From contig JAFWEV010000086.1 of the NCBI GenBank assembly GCA_017512745.1, positions 1 to 47,756 on the forward strand: a stretch of 47,756 nt of DNA. Direction: 5' to 3'. How positions within the stretch are numbered: the stretch's first letter is position 1; each line of letters opens with the position of its first letter. Both the position numbers and the translations under genes were made by a program. Below are positions 1-9,371 of the stretch, in pieces. This DNA comes from Oscillospiraceae bacterium. Lineage in GTDB: Bacteria; Bacillota; Clostridia; Oscillospirales; Ruminococcaceae. The notes below the pieces were generated by a model. That model saw nothing but the letters and a program-made list of their open reading frames with translations, was not told the DNA's origin and searched no databases.

Positions 1-1016
1 CCAGCATGGCGACAATGCTTCTTTTCGGATATCTCACCGACAAATATTCCAACCCCAAGCTGCTCATAGTACTGGTGGTCTCAGTTTATACTGCCCTTCA
101 GGTGCTTCTCTTCTTTTTCAGCACATCAAAGGCGTTTATAATCATATTCGCCCTTTTCGGACTGGGCACTCTCATCTCCGCTGCCGGGATAGTGGACAGC
201 TGGGTCATCAAATCACAGGAGCAGGATCCCTCTCTCGACTACTCAAGGATAAGGAGCGTGGGATCAATCACTTTCGGTGTGATCAGCCTTCTGACCGGCA
301 TCATGATATCCAGATTTTCGCACAGATCTGCTATTTTTATTGCTCTTATTGGAGCGGTGATGATCATTTTCCCTGCTCTGCGTCTCAGGAATCCCATAAT
401 CGGCGGGAATGAAGGATCCGTATCGATAGTCGAGGGATCAAAGGTGCTTTTCCGGAACAGGGGATTCATGCTCATAGTGCTGTGCTGCTTCATCTTTTCT
501 TTGAGCGATCTTTCTTTCGCGAATTACTATGCCGTCATGATGAACAGCGTCGGAGGAACCACTACGCAGCTGGGTATCGGTCTGTTCGTCATGTGCGTTG
601 CTGAATTTGCTGCCATGTATTTTCTCTCCGATATCGCAAAGAAGATCCCGCTGAGGAAGATCATGGCCTTCGGCCTCCTCGGATTCTTTCTCAGATCATT
701 CATATCCTCATTTGCGAAGACCCCTTTAAGTCTCATATTGGTGACCATTCTTCAGGCGATATCATTTGCCATCGCGATACCGGCCTGCACCATGCTGATC
801 TCCGAGATCATCGAATTCAGATATCAGGCAACTGCCATCCAGCTTTTCCAGATGGCCATAATGACCGGTTCAATGATATTCAACACGCCGATCGGATTCA
901 TCGCCGAAAAATACGGCATCATGCAGATGATAAGACTGGCTTCTCTCGGAGCCCTCACCTCATTCGTCATATTTGTCTTTTTTTCAAAAAAACTGATCCC
1001 TGACAGCAGGGCATGA
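1..1016 (+). CDS. MFS transporter, PF12832/LacY-like group, N-terminus cut by window edge
   Basis: This is a membrane carrier of the major facilitator superfamily. The reading frame is open from the first bases, and the visible protein lines up with about residue 60 onward of the neighbouring MFS protein (DKYSNPK in both), so the first two helices lie outside the window. Hydrophobic helices run through the rest of the protein. The marker motifs shared with three other carriers here are DSWV(I)K and YSRIRSVGSI, typical of the MFS_1_like/LacY-type group. The substrate cannot be read from the sequence. The gene stops at TGA 1014-1016 and is followed by an intrinsic terminator, so it ends its own transcript. 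Confidence 0.85.
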   Translation, partial: SMATMLLFGYLTDKYSNPKLLIVLVVSVYTALQVLLFFFSTSKAFIIIFALFGLGTLISAAGIVDSWVIKSQEQDPSLDYSRIRSVGSITFGVISLLTGIMISRFSHRSAIFIALIGAVMIIFPALRLRNPIIGGNEGSVSIVEGSKVLFRNRGFMLIVLCCFIFSLSDLSFANYYAVMMNSVGGTTTQLGIGLFVMCVAEFAAMYFLSDIAKKIPLRKIMAFGLLGFFLRSFISSFAKTPLSLILVTILQAISFAIAIPACTMLISEIIEFRYQATAIQLFQMAIMTGSMIFNTPIGFIAEKYGIMQMIRLASLGALTSFVIFVFFSKKLIPDSRA

Positions 1017-1035
1017 CAATTAACAGAGTATGCGG

Positions 1036-1066
1036 GGAGCAATCGTGTGAGATTGCTCCTTTTTCT
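1036..1066 (+). terminator. Rho-independent terminator after first MFS gene
   Basis: A perfect 9-bp stem, GGAGCAATC (1036-1044) with GATTGCTCC (1051-1059), has a 6-nt loop and is followed by a T-rich run. It lies 20 bp after the TGA of the upstream gene. Confidence 0.9.
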
Positions 1067-1131
1067 TTTATAAATATGGGTGTACAGTATTAGATGAAAT
1101 ATTATCTGCACTGATATGGGAGAGAATGGTT

Positions 1132-2319
1132 ATGTGGAATTCCAAAAGGGTCACATTCGATTTTTCCGCAATGATGACCGGCTTTTATTTTTCTCAGATA
1201 ATAGCACTTGGATATATGTCCTATTTTCTGAGTTCATTCGGATACGGTCAGACATTTATCGGACTGGTGACAACGCTTCAGGCACTGTCATCGATCGTAT
1301 ACAGGTTCATTTCCGGATACCTGATGGACAAGTACTCCAACCCGAAGATCCTCTTGTCTTTCTACTACAGTTACTTTGCGATAACCCAGATGCTTCTTTT
1401 TGTTCTGTACAGTTCCCAGGCCTATGTCCTTATCTATGCGTCCACTGCGCTCGGGCTGTTCTTCACGATAACCGGAACATGTGACAGCTGGGTGCTCAAG
1501 TGCTCCAAAGCCGACAGCAAGATCGACTACGCACAGATTCGTTCGGTCGGCTCCATAGCGTACGCGTTGATCGGTCTCTTTGCAAGCTGGGCTCTTCCCA
1601 CACTTGGCAACAACGCGGCTTTTCTCATCATCGGAGTCGCCTGGGCAATATTCATGTACTCCGTGATCGTATTGCCTAATCCGCCAAAGACTATCGATAA
1701 CCAGGAACATAAGATCACTCTGAGAGAGGGCATGAAGCATCTTGTAAAAAACAAGTACTTCATGATGTCGATGGTATGCGTATTCCTGTATTCGCTGACG
1801 AACGTTTCATACACGCATTACTATTCCCTGTACATAAGTGAGCTCGGCGGAACCACAAGAGAAATTGGGCTCGGTCTTTTCGTAATGGCTTTCACCGAGT
1901 TCTGGGTGATGAGGTTCTATACCCCTCTTGCAAAGAAATTCGGAAACGAGCGGCTCCTTGCCTTCAGTTTCCTGTGCTATGTGCTGAGATCTGTTGCGAT
2001 GTCATTTGCGCAGAATACCACTCAGGCGCTAATCATTACGGCTCTTCAGACACTGACATTCGCACTGCAGATGCCTGGCATCATGGCAACGGTCGGAAAT
2101 GTGGTCAAATATGAGTATCAGGCTTCGGGCGTTCAGTTCATGGGACTTGTATCCACTGTGGGACAGCTTATCTTCGGAACGGCGATCGGCGCGGTTTATG
2201 AGAACTTCGGAAGAGCGGTAATGCTGAGGGTCTTTGCCATCCCGTCTTTGATTGCTTTCGTATTCTTTGCTATAATGTCACCACTCTACAAGAAGAAAGG
2301 TTATTACACAAATAACTGA
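1132..2319 (+). CDS. MFS transporter, PF12832/LacY-like group
   Basis: This is a full-length carrier of about 395 residues and 12 predicted membrane helices, a close paralogue of the truncated gene just upstream. Shared motifs are GYLMDKYSNPK near residue 65, CDSWVLK and YAQIRSVGSIAY. ATG codons occur at 1126 and 1132. The GGGAGAG at 1116-1122 is better spaced for 1132, so that start is chosen. Only 27 bp separate its TGA from galE, so the two are probably co-transcribed; this hints at, but does not prove, a sugar or glycoside substrate. Confidence 0.9.
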   Translation: MWNSKRVTFDFSAMMTGFYFSQIIALGYMSYFLSSFGYGQTFIGLVTTLQALSSIVYRFISGYLMDKYSNPKILLSFYYSYFAITQMLLFVLYSSQAYVLIYASTALGLFFTITGTCDSWVLKCSKADSKIDYAQIRSVGSIAYALIGLFASWALPTLGNNAAFLIIGVAWAIFMYSVIVLPNPPKTIDNQEHKITLREGMKHLVKNKYFMMSMVCVFLYSLTNVSYTHYYSLYISELGGTTREIGLGLFVMAFTEFWVMRFYTPLAKKFGNERLLAFSFLCYVLRSVAMSFAQNTTQALIITALQTLTFALQMPGIMATVGNVVKYEYQASGVQFMGLVSTVGQLIFGTAIGAVYENFGRAVMLRVFAIPSLIAFVFFAIMSPLYKKKGYYTNN

Positions 2320-2346
2320 AAACATATAATAAAAAGGGGAATCTCA

Positions 2347-3354
2347 ATGAAAGTATTAGTTACTGGCGGAATGGGTTATATCGGTTCGCATACAGTCGTT
2401 GAACTGGTTGCTGCCGGTCACGAGCCCATCATCGTCGACAATCTTGCCAACAGCTATGAGGACGTTCTTGAAAGGGTCGAAAAGATCACAGGTACAAAGA
2501 TACCGTTCGAGAACATGGATCTCTGCGTAAAAGAAGATGTCGAGGCGCTTTTCGACAAATATGACATCGACGCCGTTATCCACTTTGCCGCTCTCAAAGC
2601 TGTCGGAGAGTCAGTCGAGAAACCCGTCGAGTATTACAGCAACAACCTGATATCCGCACTCAATATCCTCAATGCCATGAAGGCGAGAGGTATCAACAAG
2701 TTCGTATTCAGCTCCAGCGCATGCGTTTACGGACAGCAGGAGGTTTTCCCGATCCCCGAATCCGCGGCATCAATGGACAATACCGAGAATCCTTACGGCA
2801 CCACAAAGACATTCATCGAGCAGATCCTCAGAGACTACTGCAAGGCAGATCCCAACATGAACGTTGCGATCCTCAGATACTTCAATCCCATCGGAGCCCA
2901 TCCGTCAGGCCTCATCGGCGAACATCCCAAGGGTGTCCCCGCAAACCTTATGCCCCGTCTCGCCGACGTGGCAATAGGCAAGGTTCCGGCAATCACTATC
3001 TATGGTGACGATTATCCGACAAAGGACGGCACATGCATCAGAGACTATATCCACGTGGTGGATCTCGCCAAAGGCCACATCTGTGCTCTGGACAAACTGT
3101 GTGAGGGCGTAGGTCTTCTCACATGCAATCTCGGAACCGGAACAGGATATTCCGTTAAGGAGATCGTGGCAGCATACTCAAAAGCCTGCGGAAGAGAGCT
3201 TCCGACGGTCATCACGCCAAGACGGCCAGGCGATGTTCCCGCATCAGTTGCAGACCCGACCGTGGCAAACACAGTGATGGGCTGGCATGCTGAAAAGGAT
3301 CTCGACGACATGTGCAGAGATGCATGGAACTGGACAAAACAGTTTCTGGACTGA
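2347..3354 (+). CDS. galE: UDP-glucose 4-epimerase
   Basis: This enzyme interconverts UDP-glucose and UDP-galactose in the cytoplasm (Leloir pathway and supply of galactose for glycans). The 335-residue length is standard. It is an extended SDR with the NAD-binding GGMGYIG at residues 7-13, the SSSACVYG segment with catalytic Ser near 124, and the YxxxK pair Tyr150/Lys154. The C-terminal RPGDV substrate-binding motif is present. A GGGGA ribosome binding site precedes the ATG. It follows the MFS gene closely and is followed by a strong terminator. No other gal genes are in the window. Confidence 0.97.
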   Translation: MKVLVTGGMGYIGSHTVVELVAAGHEPIIVDNLANSYEDVLERVEKITGTKIPFENMDLCVKEDVEALFDKYDIDAVIHFAALKAVGESVEKPVEYYSNNLISALNILNAMKARGINKFVFSSSACVYGQQEVFPIPESAASMDNTENPYGTTKTFIEQILRDYCKADPNMNVAILRYFNPIGAHPSGLIGEHPKGVPANLMPRLADVAIGKVPAITIYGDDYPTKDGTCIRDYIHVVDLAKGHICALDKLCEGVGLLTCNLGTGTGYSVKEIVAAYSKACGRELPTVITPRRPGDVPASVADPTVANTVMGWHAEKDLDDMCRDAWNWTKQFLD

Positions 3355-3367
3355 TCAAGAATCTCTT

Positions 3368-3403
3368 AAGCTGTGAGACGGACAGTCTCGCAGCTTTTTT
3401 TCT
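3368..3403 (+). terminator. Rho-independent terminator after galE
   Basis: A 12-bp stem with one G-T pair (3368-3379 with 3385-3396) and a short loop is followed by seven T residues, 14 bp after the galE stop. Confidence 0.9.
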
Positions 3404-3443
3404 CTCTCAACTTTTCTCATCACGGGCATGCCTTTGTCCGGCA

Positions 3444-3475
3444 TGTTATAATGTTAACCGACTCAATTAAGGAGG
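3444..3475 (+). promoter_or_regulatory. Extended -10 promoter and ribosome binding site of pepF
   Basis: TGTTATAAT at 3444-3452 is an extended -10 box with a perfect TATAAT. No good -35 box lies at the usual distance. AAGGAGG at 3469-3475 sits 7 bp before the ATG and fixes the start. Confidence 0.6.
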
Positions 3476-3482
3476 CAAATTC

Positions 3483-5240
3483 ATGAACAAAGAATGGTCA
3501 CTGGACAAACTCTATACGGGTTATGATGACCCGAAACTCAAAGAAGACGAAAACAGACTGGATGAGCTGATCGCAGAAGTCATAGAATTCACATCGGATA
3601 TCAAGGGAGACCCGAAAGAGAATCTCGTGAAGACAATACGGCTGATGATAGAGATCAATAATCTTGCGAACAGTCTGTTCATATATCCGTCTCTGAGACA
3701 GGCAACCAACACTTCCGATGAGGAAGCCACAGCCATAATCGGCAGACTGTCTCAGAAGATGTCTGCTCTGGCCGCGCCGAGAGCCAAGCTCACGACTTAT
3801 GTTGCATCTATAGATGATCTCGACACCGTAATAGAGAGTGACGAGCTTCTCAGGGAGCACGCGTTCTTCCTCACCAATGTTAAGGAAAATGCGAAATACA
3901 CTCTCTCGCCGGAAGTCGAGCAGGTCATAAGCATGTATGAGATAAGCGGATCTTCAGCCTGGGGGGATCTCCAGAGTTATCTGACATCCATTGTTCCGGT
4001 CGAATATGGCGGAAAAACGACAAATCTGTCGGATATCAGGAACAAGGCTTATGATCCGGATCCCTCAGTCAGAAAATCAGCGTATGAAGCTGAACTCAAA
4101 GCATATGACCGCATAAAAGACGCTGTTGCATTCTCTCTCAACTCAATAAAGATGGAAGTCATCAGCAGCTGCAAACTCCGCGGATATGAATCACCGCTGG
4201 AGGAGACTCTCAAGCAGAATCACATGAAACGGGAGACTCTTGATGCGCTTCTGGGGGCAATAGACGAATATCTTCCCAAGTTCCGGCAGTACATGAAAGC
4301 CAAAGCCAGACTGCTCGGATACGAGAATGGACTTCCTTTCTACGAGATGTTTGCGCCACTTGAAGGAAGCGGAAAGAAGTACACGACGGAAGAAGCAAAA
4401 AGCTATCTCGTAGATCTCTTCTCCGGATTTGACCGGGAGGAGGCTGACATGATCGCCCGCGCATTCGATGAAGCCTGGATCGACTTCTATCCTCACGAAG
4501 GAAAAGTCGGCGGAGCATTCTGCGCCGGGGCCTACAGCATAGGTGAAAGCCGTGTTCTCACAAATTTTGATGGAACGCTCAACGATGTCGTCACACTTGC
4601 TCATGAGCTCGGTCATGCCTTCCACGATCATTGTCTCAAAGACAACAGTCCTCTGAATCTTGACGTATCAATGCCCGTGGCCGAAACAGCTTCCACATTC
4701 AACGAAGTCGTTGCGCTCAATGCTGCCATATCAAAGGAAAAGGATCCGATCGTGAGGAGGGCGCTTATCGAAGGACAGCTTTCCGACGCCAACCAGATAA
4801 TCTGCGATATCTATTCAAGGTATCTCTTTGAGAGCGCCGTATTTGAAAACCGCGAGAGCGGATTCATGTTCGCGGACAGGCTGTGTGATATGATGCTCGA
4901 CGCCCAGAAGAAAGCATACGGCGACGGACTTGATCCCGAATATCTGCATCCTTATATGTGGGTATGCAAGAGTCATTATTACAGCGGCGATTTCAGTTAC
5001 TACAATTTCCCGTACGCGTTCGGCGGTCTGTTCGCACGCGGACTTTACGCCAAGTATCTCGAAGAAGGCAAACCGTTTGTTGAACTGTACAAGAAGCTCC
5101 TCAAGGCAACAGGTTCCACCACCGTGGAAGGCGCGGCCCTTGTCGCCGGAATAGATCTTACCGACAAGGATTTCTGGCGCGCATCCCTGCAGATCCTTGC
5201 CGATGAGATCGATGAATTCATCACTCTCTGCGAAATCTGA
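3483..5240 (+). CDS. pepF: Oligoendopeptidase F family (M3) metallopeptidase
   Basis: This is a cytoplasmic zinc peptidase that cuts oligopeptides. The 585-residue length fits the PepF/M3B family. The zinc motif HELGH is at residues 374-378, and Glu401 in the downstream AETASTFNE segment is the probable third ligand. The N-terminal helical lid domain precedes the catalytic domain, as is usual. The C-terminal part carries the conserved FPYAFG segment. The gene has its own promoter and ends at a bidirectional terminator, so it is monocistronic. Confidence 0.95.
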   Translation: MNKEWSLDKLYTGYDDPKLKEDENRLDELIAEVIEFTSDIKGDPKENLVKTIRLMIEINNLANSLFIYPSLRQATNTSDEEATAIIGRLSQKMSALAAPRAKLTTYVASIDDLDTVIESDELLREHAFFLTNVKENAKYTLSPEVEQVISMYEISGSSAWGDLQSYLTSIVPVEYGGKTTNLSDIRNKAYDPDPSVRKSAYEAELKAYDRIKDAVAFSLNSIKMEVISSCKLRGYESPLEETLKQNHMKRETLDALLGAIDEYLPKFRQYMKAKARLLGYENGLPFYEMFAPLEGSGKKYTTEEAKSYLVDLFSGFDREEADMIARAFDEAWIDFYPHEGKVGGAFCAGAYSIGESRVLTNFDGTLNDVVTLAHELGHAFHDHCLKDNSPLNLDVSMPVAETASTFNEVVALNAAISKEKDPIVRRALIEGQLSDANQIICDIYSRYLFESAVFENRESGFMFADRLCDMMLDAQKKAYGDGLDPEYLHPYMWVCKSHYYSGDFSYYNFPYAFGGLFARGLYAKYLEEGKPFVELYKKLLKATGSTTVEGAALVAGIDLTDKDFWRASLQILADEIDEFITLCEI

Positions 5241-5257
5241 CAATCAATTACAGGAAG

Positions 5258-5302
5258 CAAAAAAAGACTATGAAGATCTCCACGATCCTCATAGTCTTTT
5301 TT
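5258..5302. terminator. Bidirectional terminator between pepF and nitroreductase genes
   Basis: The stem AAAAAGACTATGA (5261-5273) with TCATAGTCTTTTT (5289-5301) has A-runs on one side and T-runs on the other, so it works in both directions. It serves pepF (+) and the nitroreductase gene that ends at 5313 (-). Confidence 0.92.
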
Positions 5303-5312
5303 ATGTGATGTG

Positions 5313-5873
5313 TCAGACAACAACTATATTTCTGAAATCTATTTCGTGCGGTTCTTTGGGGCTGTTTATGAATCCTACAGCGACACTTATCTCAAACTGC
5401 CATCCGGACTCCATCCCGATTCTGTCGCGCCATGCCTTTCCTCTCTCACCCAGGAATATCCTGTCGGGTGCAGCCATAATGACAGATCCCAGACCCATAG
5501 AATGCGCTGCGAGACATATCGTCTGCGCTGCGATCCCTGAGTCGCACGCGGTATAGTCATTGACTTCCCTTGAAGCAATGACTATGAGCAGCGGGGCTCC
5601 GAAAAGGACCTTGTTATCCCTCTCTATAAGTCTCTCGAGATATCCCCACTCTCCCTGCTCTTCAGCCATCTTCATGACATCCGACTCGATATCGTGAAGT
5701 ATGGTCCTGTCCGTGATAAAGAAGAACTTCTGTTCGCACCTGTTGAGTGATGTCTGAGCCTCAAGAGCAGCTTTTTCAAGAGCATACATCATATCCGAAG
5801 GGATCGGATCTTCTCTGTAATCTCTTGTACTGCTTCTCTCTTCTATGGCTTTTAGTACTTCATTCTCTATCAT
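5313..5873 (-). CDS. Nitroreductase family protein (second of tandem pair)
   Basis: This 186-residue flavoprotein belongs to the nitroreductase family. These are FMN-dependent oxidoreductases that use NAD(P)H, and the substrates cannot be predicted from the family alone. The N-terminal ERSSTRDYRED segment is the usual FMN phosphate-contacting motif, and the AAHSMGLGSV segment is the conserved C-terminal helix. Its ATG overlaps the TGA of the upstream nitroreductase by four bases (ATGA), so translation is probably coupled. It is the last gene of the long minus-strand cluster that begins near 12878. Confidence 0.88.
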   Translation of the reverse strand: MIENEVLKAIEERSSTRDYREDPIPSDMMYALEKAALEAQTSLNRCEQKFFFITDRTILHDIESDVMKMAEEQGEWGYLERLIERDNKVLFGAPLLIVIASREVNDYTACDSGIAAQTICLAAHSMGLGSVIMAAPDRIFLGERGKAWRDRIGMESGWQFEISVAVGFINSPKEPHEIDFRNIVVV

Positions 5874-6397
5874 TTCACGTAATGCACCTTTGAAACGATC
5901 TCTTTGTCTTTCGGCGGCTTTGCGGGATATCCGAAAGCTCCGAGTGCAGTTACCATCTTTGTCTCATCAATGCCTATCTCTTTTAGAAGATCGATGACTT
6001 CCGGTTCATCGTTTATCGTCATGAACTGGTTGATCCAGCATGAACCGAGCCCAAGACTCTGAGCGGCGATAAACATATTCTCCATTGCGCATCCGGCATC
6101 CTGGAAAGGCGTTCTGTGACCCCTGTCGTCAACAATGATAATAATGACAGGGGCATTGTAGAACACATGATCGGACGGCTCTCCGCCAAGCAGTTTTGCG
6201 GATATCTCCGATTCCTTCCTGATCCATTCCCTGTCACTGACAACATAGAATTCCCATTTCTGGTAATTGAATGCGTTCGGCGCGTTTCTTCCTGTTTCAA
6301 CTATGGTGTCGATAAATTCCTGAGGGATCGGGTCTTCCCTGAATCCCTTTGTGGATCTTCTCGCCATAATGGTTCTGATCACTTCATTATCTATCAT
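5870..6397 (-). CDS. Nitroreductase family protein (first of tandem pair)
   Basis: This 175-residue FMN-type oxidoreductase is paralogous to its downstream neighbour. The motifs are ARRSTKGFRED at the N-terminus, NAFNYQKWEF for flavin binding, and AAQSLGLGSCW near the C-terminus. AAGGGAG lies eight bases before the ATG. It overlaps the next gene by four bases. It is separated from the MFS gene upstream by 138 bp, so an internal promoter is possible but none is clear. Confidence 0.9.
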   Translation of the reverse strand: MIDNEVIRTIMARRSTKGFREDPIPQEFIDTIVETGRNAPNAFNYQKWEFYVVSDREWIRKESEISAKLLGGEPSDHVFYNAPVIIIIVDDRGHRTPFQDAGCAMENMFIAAQSLGLGSCWINQFMTINDEPEVIDLLKEIGIDETKMVTALGAFGYPAKPPKDKEIVSKVHYVK

Positions 6398-6535
6398 CGG
6401 TTATTCTCCCTTATGGTATCGGAAATACGGAATCATAATATACAGGTAAATAATATCATCCGGATACTTAACTGTGCAAACAGGTGAAATGGGGAAGGTG
6501 TTTATCGGTTTTCAGATCTTCACTTATACAGACAG

Positions 6536-7795
6536 TCACTCAGCCGTTTTCATGCGTTTTCTGAAGAAAAACGACAGTTCGCTAGAGAGGAAGAGAATCA
6601 CAAGGAGCACCAGACATGTCACTCTGAACGCGGCATATCCTCCGAGATCTATTATCGTACCCATAAGCGTTACTCCGAACGACGCAGAGATATACGCAGT
6701 TATCTGCAGGTATGACATGAGCGCAGGATAGTCCTTCTGTCCGAAAAGTTCCATGTTCCAGAGCGGAACGAGTATCAGCGTTACTGCCATTGGAGTGGGG
6801 ACAAGTCCGCATCCCAGATAGGCGCCCCATCCTGCCGTGCCTCCGAAAAGGACTAGGATCAGTCCGCCTATACAGCCCACCGTGCAAGCCGCAGCCATAG
6901 CCTTTCTGACTCCCGTGATATCGCTCATCTCACCAAGCCCCAGTTTATATACAAGGCTTGTTACCATGGCTATGGTCGTGAGATATGCGGCGGCTTTCCC
7001 CATGCCGATACTTTCACCGTACCCCGGGAACATCTGTGCCACCTGAGCCATCAGGTTGGCAGTTATAGTCCCTATTAACAGGAATACAAACGGCACCGAC
7101 CTCACAGCTTCCTTTCTGGATACTCCCTGAAGACGTTCGGCTGCTCCGGCGGTATGCTTTTCAACCGCTTCCACCGCCTCGCTCCAGCCGTACGGATGAA
7201 GTCCCATAAGCTGCGGCTTGAAGACCGCGAATGCGGAAGTTGCCGGTACTATAACGAAAAATACTATGATTCCCAGGATCCTGAAGCTGTATCTCCATCC
7301 GTGTGCGGCTATCATTTTGCTCGTTATTATCGAAAAGAATGCTCCGAACACGCTTGAAGCAGCTCCGCAAATAGCCAGCACAAGTCCTTTTGACTTTATG
7401 AACCAGTTGTTTATCATGAGGTTTGTGGTCATGCACACGAGGAATGCCGAACACAGTCCCTGAACACATGCAAGCGCATAGACATGGTAGACTTTTGTAC
7501 AGAATCCGTACATGAACATGCACACTGAAAGCAGTACTCCGAAAAAACTGAGAAACAGTCTGAGGTTTACCTTCGGAATAAGCTTAGACGCTGCCGGGAT
7601 CCCTATGACAGTAAAAAACGCCGAAAACAGGTAGCACCTTGTCAGCACTCCGAGCTGCACGCCCATATCCTGGCACATGTAGTTGAAGAAAAGGCCTCTG
7701 GTATTTGTAACTATACCGAACGCGGCGCCCTGTATCAAAAAGCACATCAGTGCCACAAACCATCCGAAATGGATCCCGGATCTTTTTTTATCCAT
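6536..7795 (-). CDS. OFA-family (oxalate/formate antiporter-like) MFS transporter
   Basis: This is a 419-residue, 12-helix carrier. The NTRGLFFNYMCQDMG segment and the NNWFIKSKGL loop are hallmarks of the OFA group, whose known members exchange or co-transport carboxylates. A GTG at 7804 is in frame, but the AGGTGAAGG site at about 7799-7806 is correctly spaced only for the ATG at 7795 (MDKKRS), so that start is used. It is paralogous to the carrier at 11625-12878 in the same cluster. The real substrate is unknown. Confidence 0.88.
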   Translation of the reverse strand: MDKKRSGIHFGWFVALMCFLIQGAAFGIVTNTRGLFFNYMCQDMGVQLGVLTRCYLFSAFFTVIGIPAASKLIPKVNLRLFLSFFGVLLSVCMFMYGFCTKVYHVYALACVQGLCSAFLVCMTTNLMINNWFIKSKGLVLAICGAASSVFGAFFSIITSKMIAAHGWRYSFRILGIIVFFVIVPATSAFAVFKPQLMGLHPYGWSEAVEAVEKHTAGAAERLQGVSRKEAVRSVPFVFLLIGTITANLMAQVAQMFPGYGESIGMGKAAAYLTTIAMVTSLVYKLGLGEMSDITGVRKAMAAACTVGCIGGLILVLFGGTAGWGAYLGCGLVPTPMAVTLILVPLWNMELFGQKDYPALMSYLQITAYISASFGVTLMGTIIDLGGYAAFRVTCLVLLVILFLSSELSFFFRKRMKTAE

Positions 7796-7812
7796 TGCCT
7801 TCACCTAAAATC

Positions 7813-7843
7813 GCCTTCAGCCCGTTTTGGGTCTGAAGGCTTT
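7813..7843. terminator. Hairpin between nitroreductase and MFS genes
   Basis: GCCTTCAG (7813-7820) pairs with CTGAAGGC (7833-7840), and a further CCC/GGG closes the loop. The plus side is followed by a T-rich run. The minus side, the direction of the operon, has only GATTTTAG. It is a partial terminator or RNA stability element within the cluster. Confidence 0.55.
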
Positions 7844-7856
7844 CTTTCTGCTTGTC

Positions 7857-8351
7857 TTACTTAACAAAATGTATTCTTGATTCGTCGAATCTGTCCTGAG
7901 GCTCTCTTGATTCCGCGGGATACCCAAAAGCGAACATGCAGAAGGCCTTAAGTCCTTCCTTCATACCGCAGAGTTCAGTCGCGATCGCCTGTCTGTCAGC
8001 CATCGGATAAAGGCCCATCATAACTCCGCCAAGTCCGAGATGATCCGTCTCAAGCCAGATGTTCTCCACGCATATGCTCATATCGAGGGGCACGAATTCC
8101 GGCAGCGGAACATCCTCTCTGGCTGCAAAGACTATAGCGGCAGGCGCATTCTCAAGGAGTCTGACGTTCGGTCCCATCTCGGAGAGTTTCTTAAGCACCT
8201 CTCTGTCTGTGACGACATAAAATTCCCAGGGCTGCTGATTGATCGCGGAAGGCGCTGCCATTCCCGCCCTCAGGATTTTCTCAACGAGTTCTCCCTCTAC
8301 AGGTCTGTCCTCGAATTTTCTTACGCTCATTCTGTGAAAAATACTTTCCAT
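7857..8351 (-). CDS. Nitroreductase family protein
   Basis: This 164-residue nitroreductase is the third in the cluster and the shortest. The motifs are RMSVRKFEDRP at residues 7-17 and SAINQQPWEFYVV for flavin contact. The ATG is preceded by AAGGGGATAAAA. It lies 38 bp downstream of the last codon of the broken kinase frame and is followed by a hairpin, then the OFA carrier. Its position inside a sugar-conjugate operon suggests a redox step on the substrate or its aglycone (inference). Confidence 0.88.
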   Translation of the reverse strand: MESIFHRMSVRKFEDRPVEGELVEKILRAGMAAPSAINQQPWEFYVVTDREVLKKLSEMGPNVRLLENAPAAIVFAAREDVPLPEFVPLDMSICVENIWLETDHLGLGGVMMGLYPMADRQAIATELCGMKEGLKAFCMFAFGYPAESREPQDRFDESRIHFVK

Positions 8352-8389
8352 TTTTATCCCCTTGTATTTTGTTAATGCTATCGGAAAAA

Positions 8390-9370
8390 TCAGATTATTC
8401 TCTGATACCCGCCCTCTTTATATATGTCCGTAGCCAGTTTTTCCGCCTCATCCATAAGTTCATCCGTGAACACCGGTCTCGGTCCTGTCTGTCGCAGGTT
8501 GTAATTGGCCGAGATATTGGCTTATATGCCCGCCATTACGGGGTCGCATCCCTTGCACCAGGCAGCCATCGCGCCGGCTGTGGATGTGTTTCCGCATCCG
8601 GTGGTATCTACCACTTTTTCTCCCAAAGGTACTTTGACCGACGGGATGAACCATGCATTTCCCTCACTTATCGAATAGAGTCCTCTAGACCCGCATCTCA
8701 GAAGGATCAGCTCGCAGTTCTTTTTCGATCTGAAGTGGCGGAGGATCTTTTCCTCGCTGTCGAGTTCGAATATATTCTTTGATTCCGGAAGATTGAATGA
8801 CAGCATCTCGACAAGGTCGAACATGGCATCTGCGGATTCATGGTCCTCAGAAGAAATGTGAGCGGCATTGGCTTCCCACATCACCTTGAAATTCTTAAGT
8901 TTTTTGAATTCAAAGAATCCGTCCCACATCGATGCAGGAAGGGCTGGCGCACCGACCTGGGCGCCGCAGATATAAAGCCCTTTGGTTTCGTCGGTGACGA
9001 CCTCCTTATAATCTTCGAGAGTCGGTCTGAACAGATCTGTATTGACGTAATCGCCTACGGACAATTCCAGAGTGCCAGGTATCATATCGAAATTCTCGTC
9101 CATATACATTACGCATCGCGGACACTCTTCGGCAACATATTTTATGGCATCGCGGCGCACACTGTTTGCATCCATCCACCCGCCGTATACGCTTTCAAAG
9201 TCCTTGCCGACTCGCGCCATGAAAACTATATCCTCTGCCTTGGTCCACGGTCTCATTCCCGCAAATCCGTACATCGGAATCCCGCCAATATGATCCGCAT
9301 ATCTTCTGCCGTCGAGAAACGCGACAGTATCTACCATGTTGAGTCCTGATGAGATAAAGACATTCGCCAT
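8390..9370 (-). pseudogene. PfkB-family sugar kinase, interrupted by in-frame TAA
   Basis: The PfkB (ribokinase-like) fold normally phosphorylates a sugar. The frame starts at ATG 9370, one base after the upstream stop, and runs 282 codons to a TAA at 8522-8524. It then continues in the same frame for 43 well-formed codons (ANISANYNLRQTGP and onward) to a TGA at 8390-8392. The tail matches the usual PfkB C-terminus, so the stop cuts a real gene without a frameshift. The catalytic motif reads DTTGCGNTSTAG, with Asn where most PfkB proteins have the catalytic Asp; some subfamilies may carry this naturally. A 282-residue truncated product could still be made. Confidence 0.75.
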
Positions 9371-9371
9371 T

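Noticed and set aside
1116..1740. Extra genes in other frames inside the MFS gene
   Set aside because: Open frames overlap a strongly conserved membrane protein, have no family-like sequence and no good start signals.
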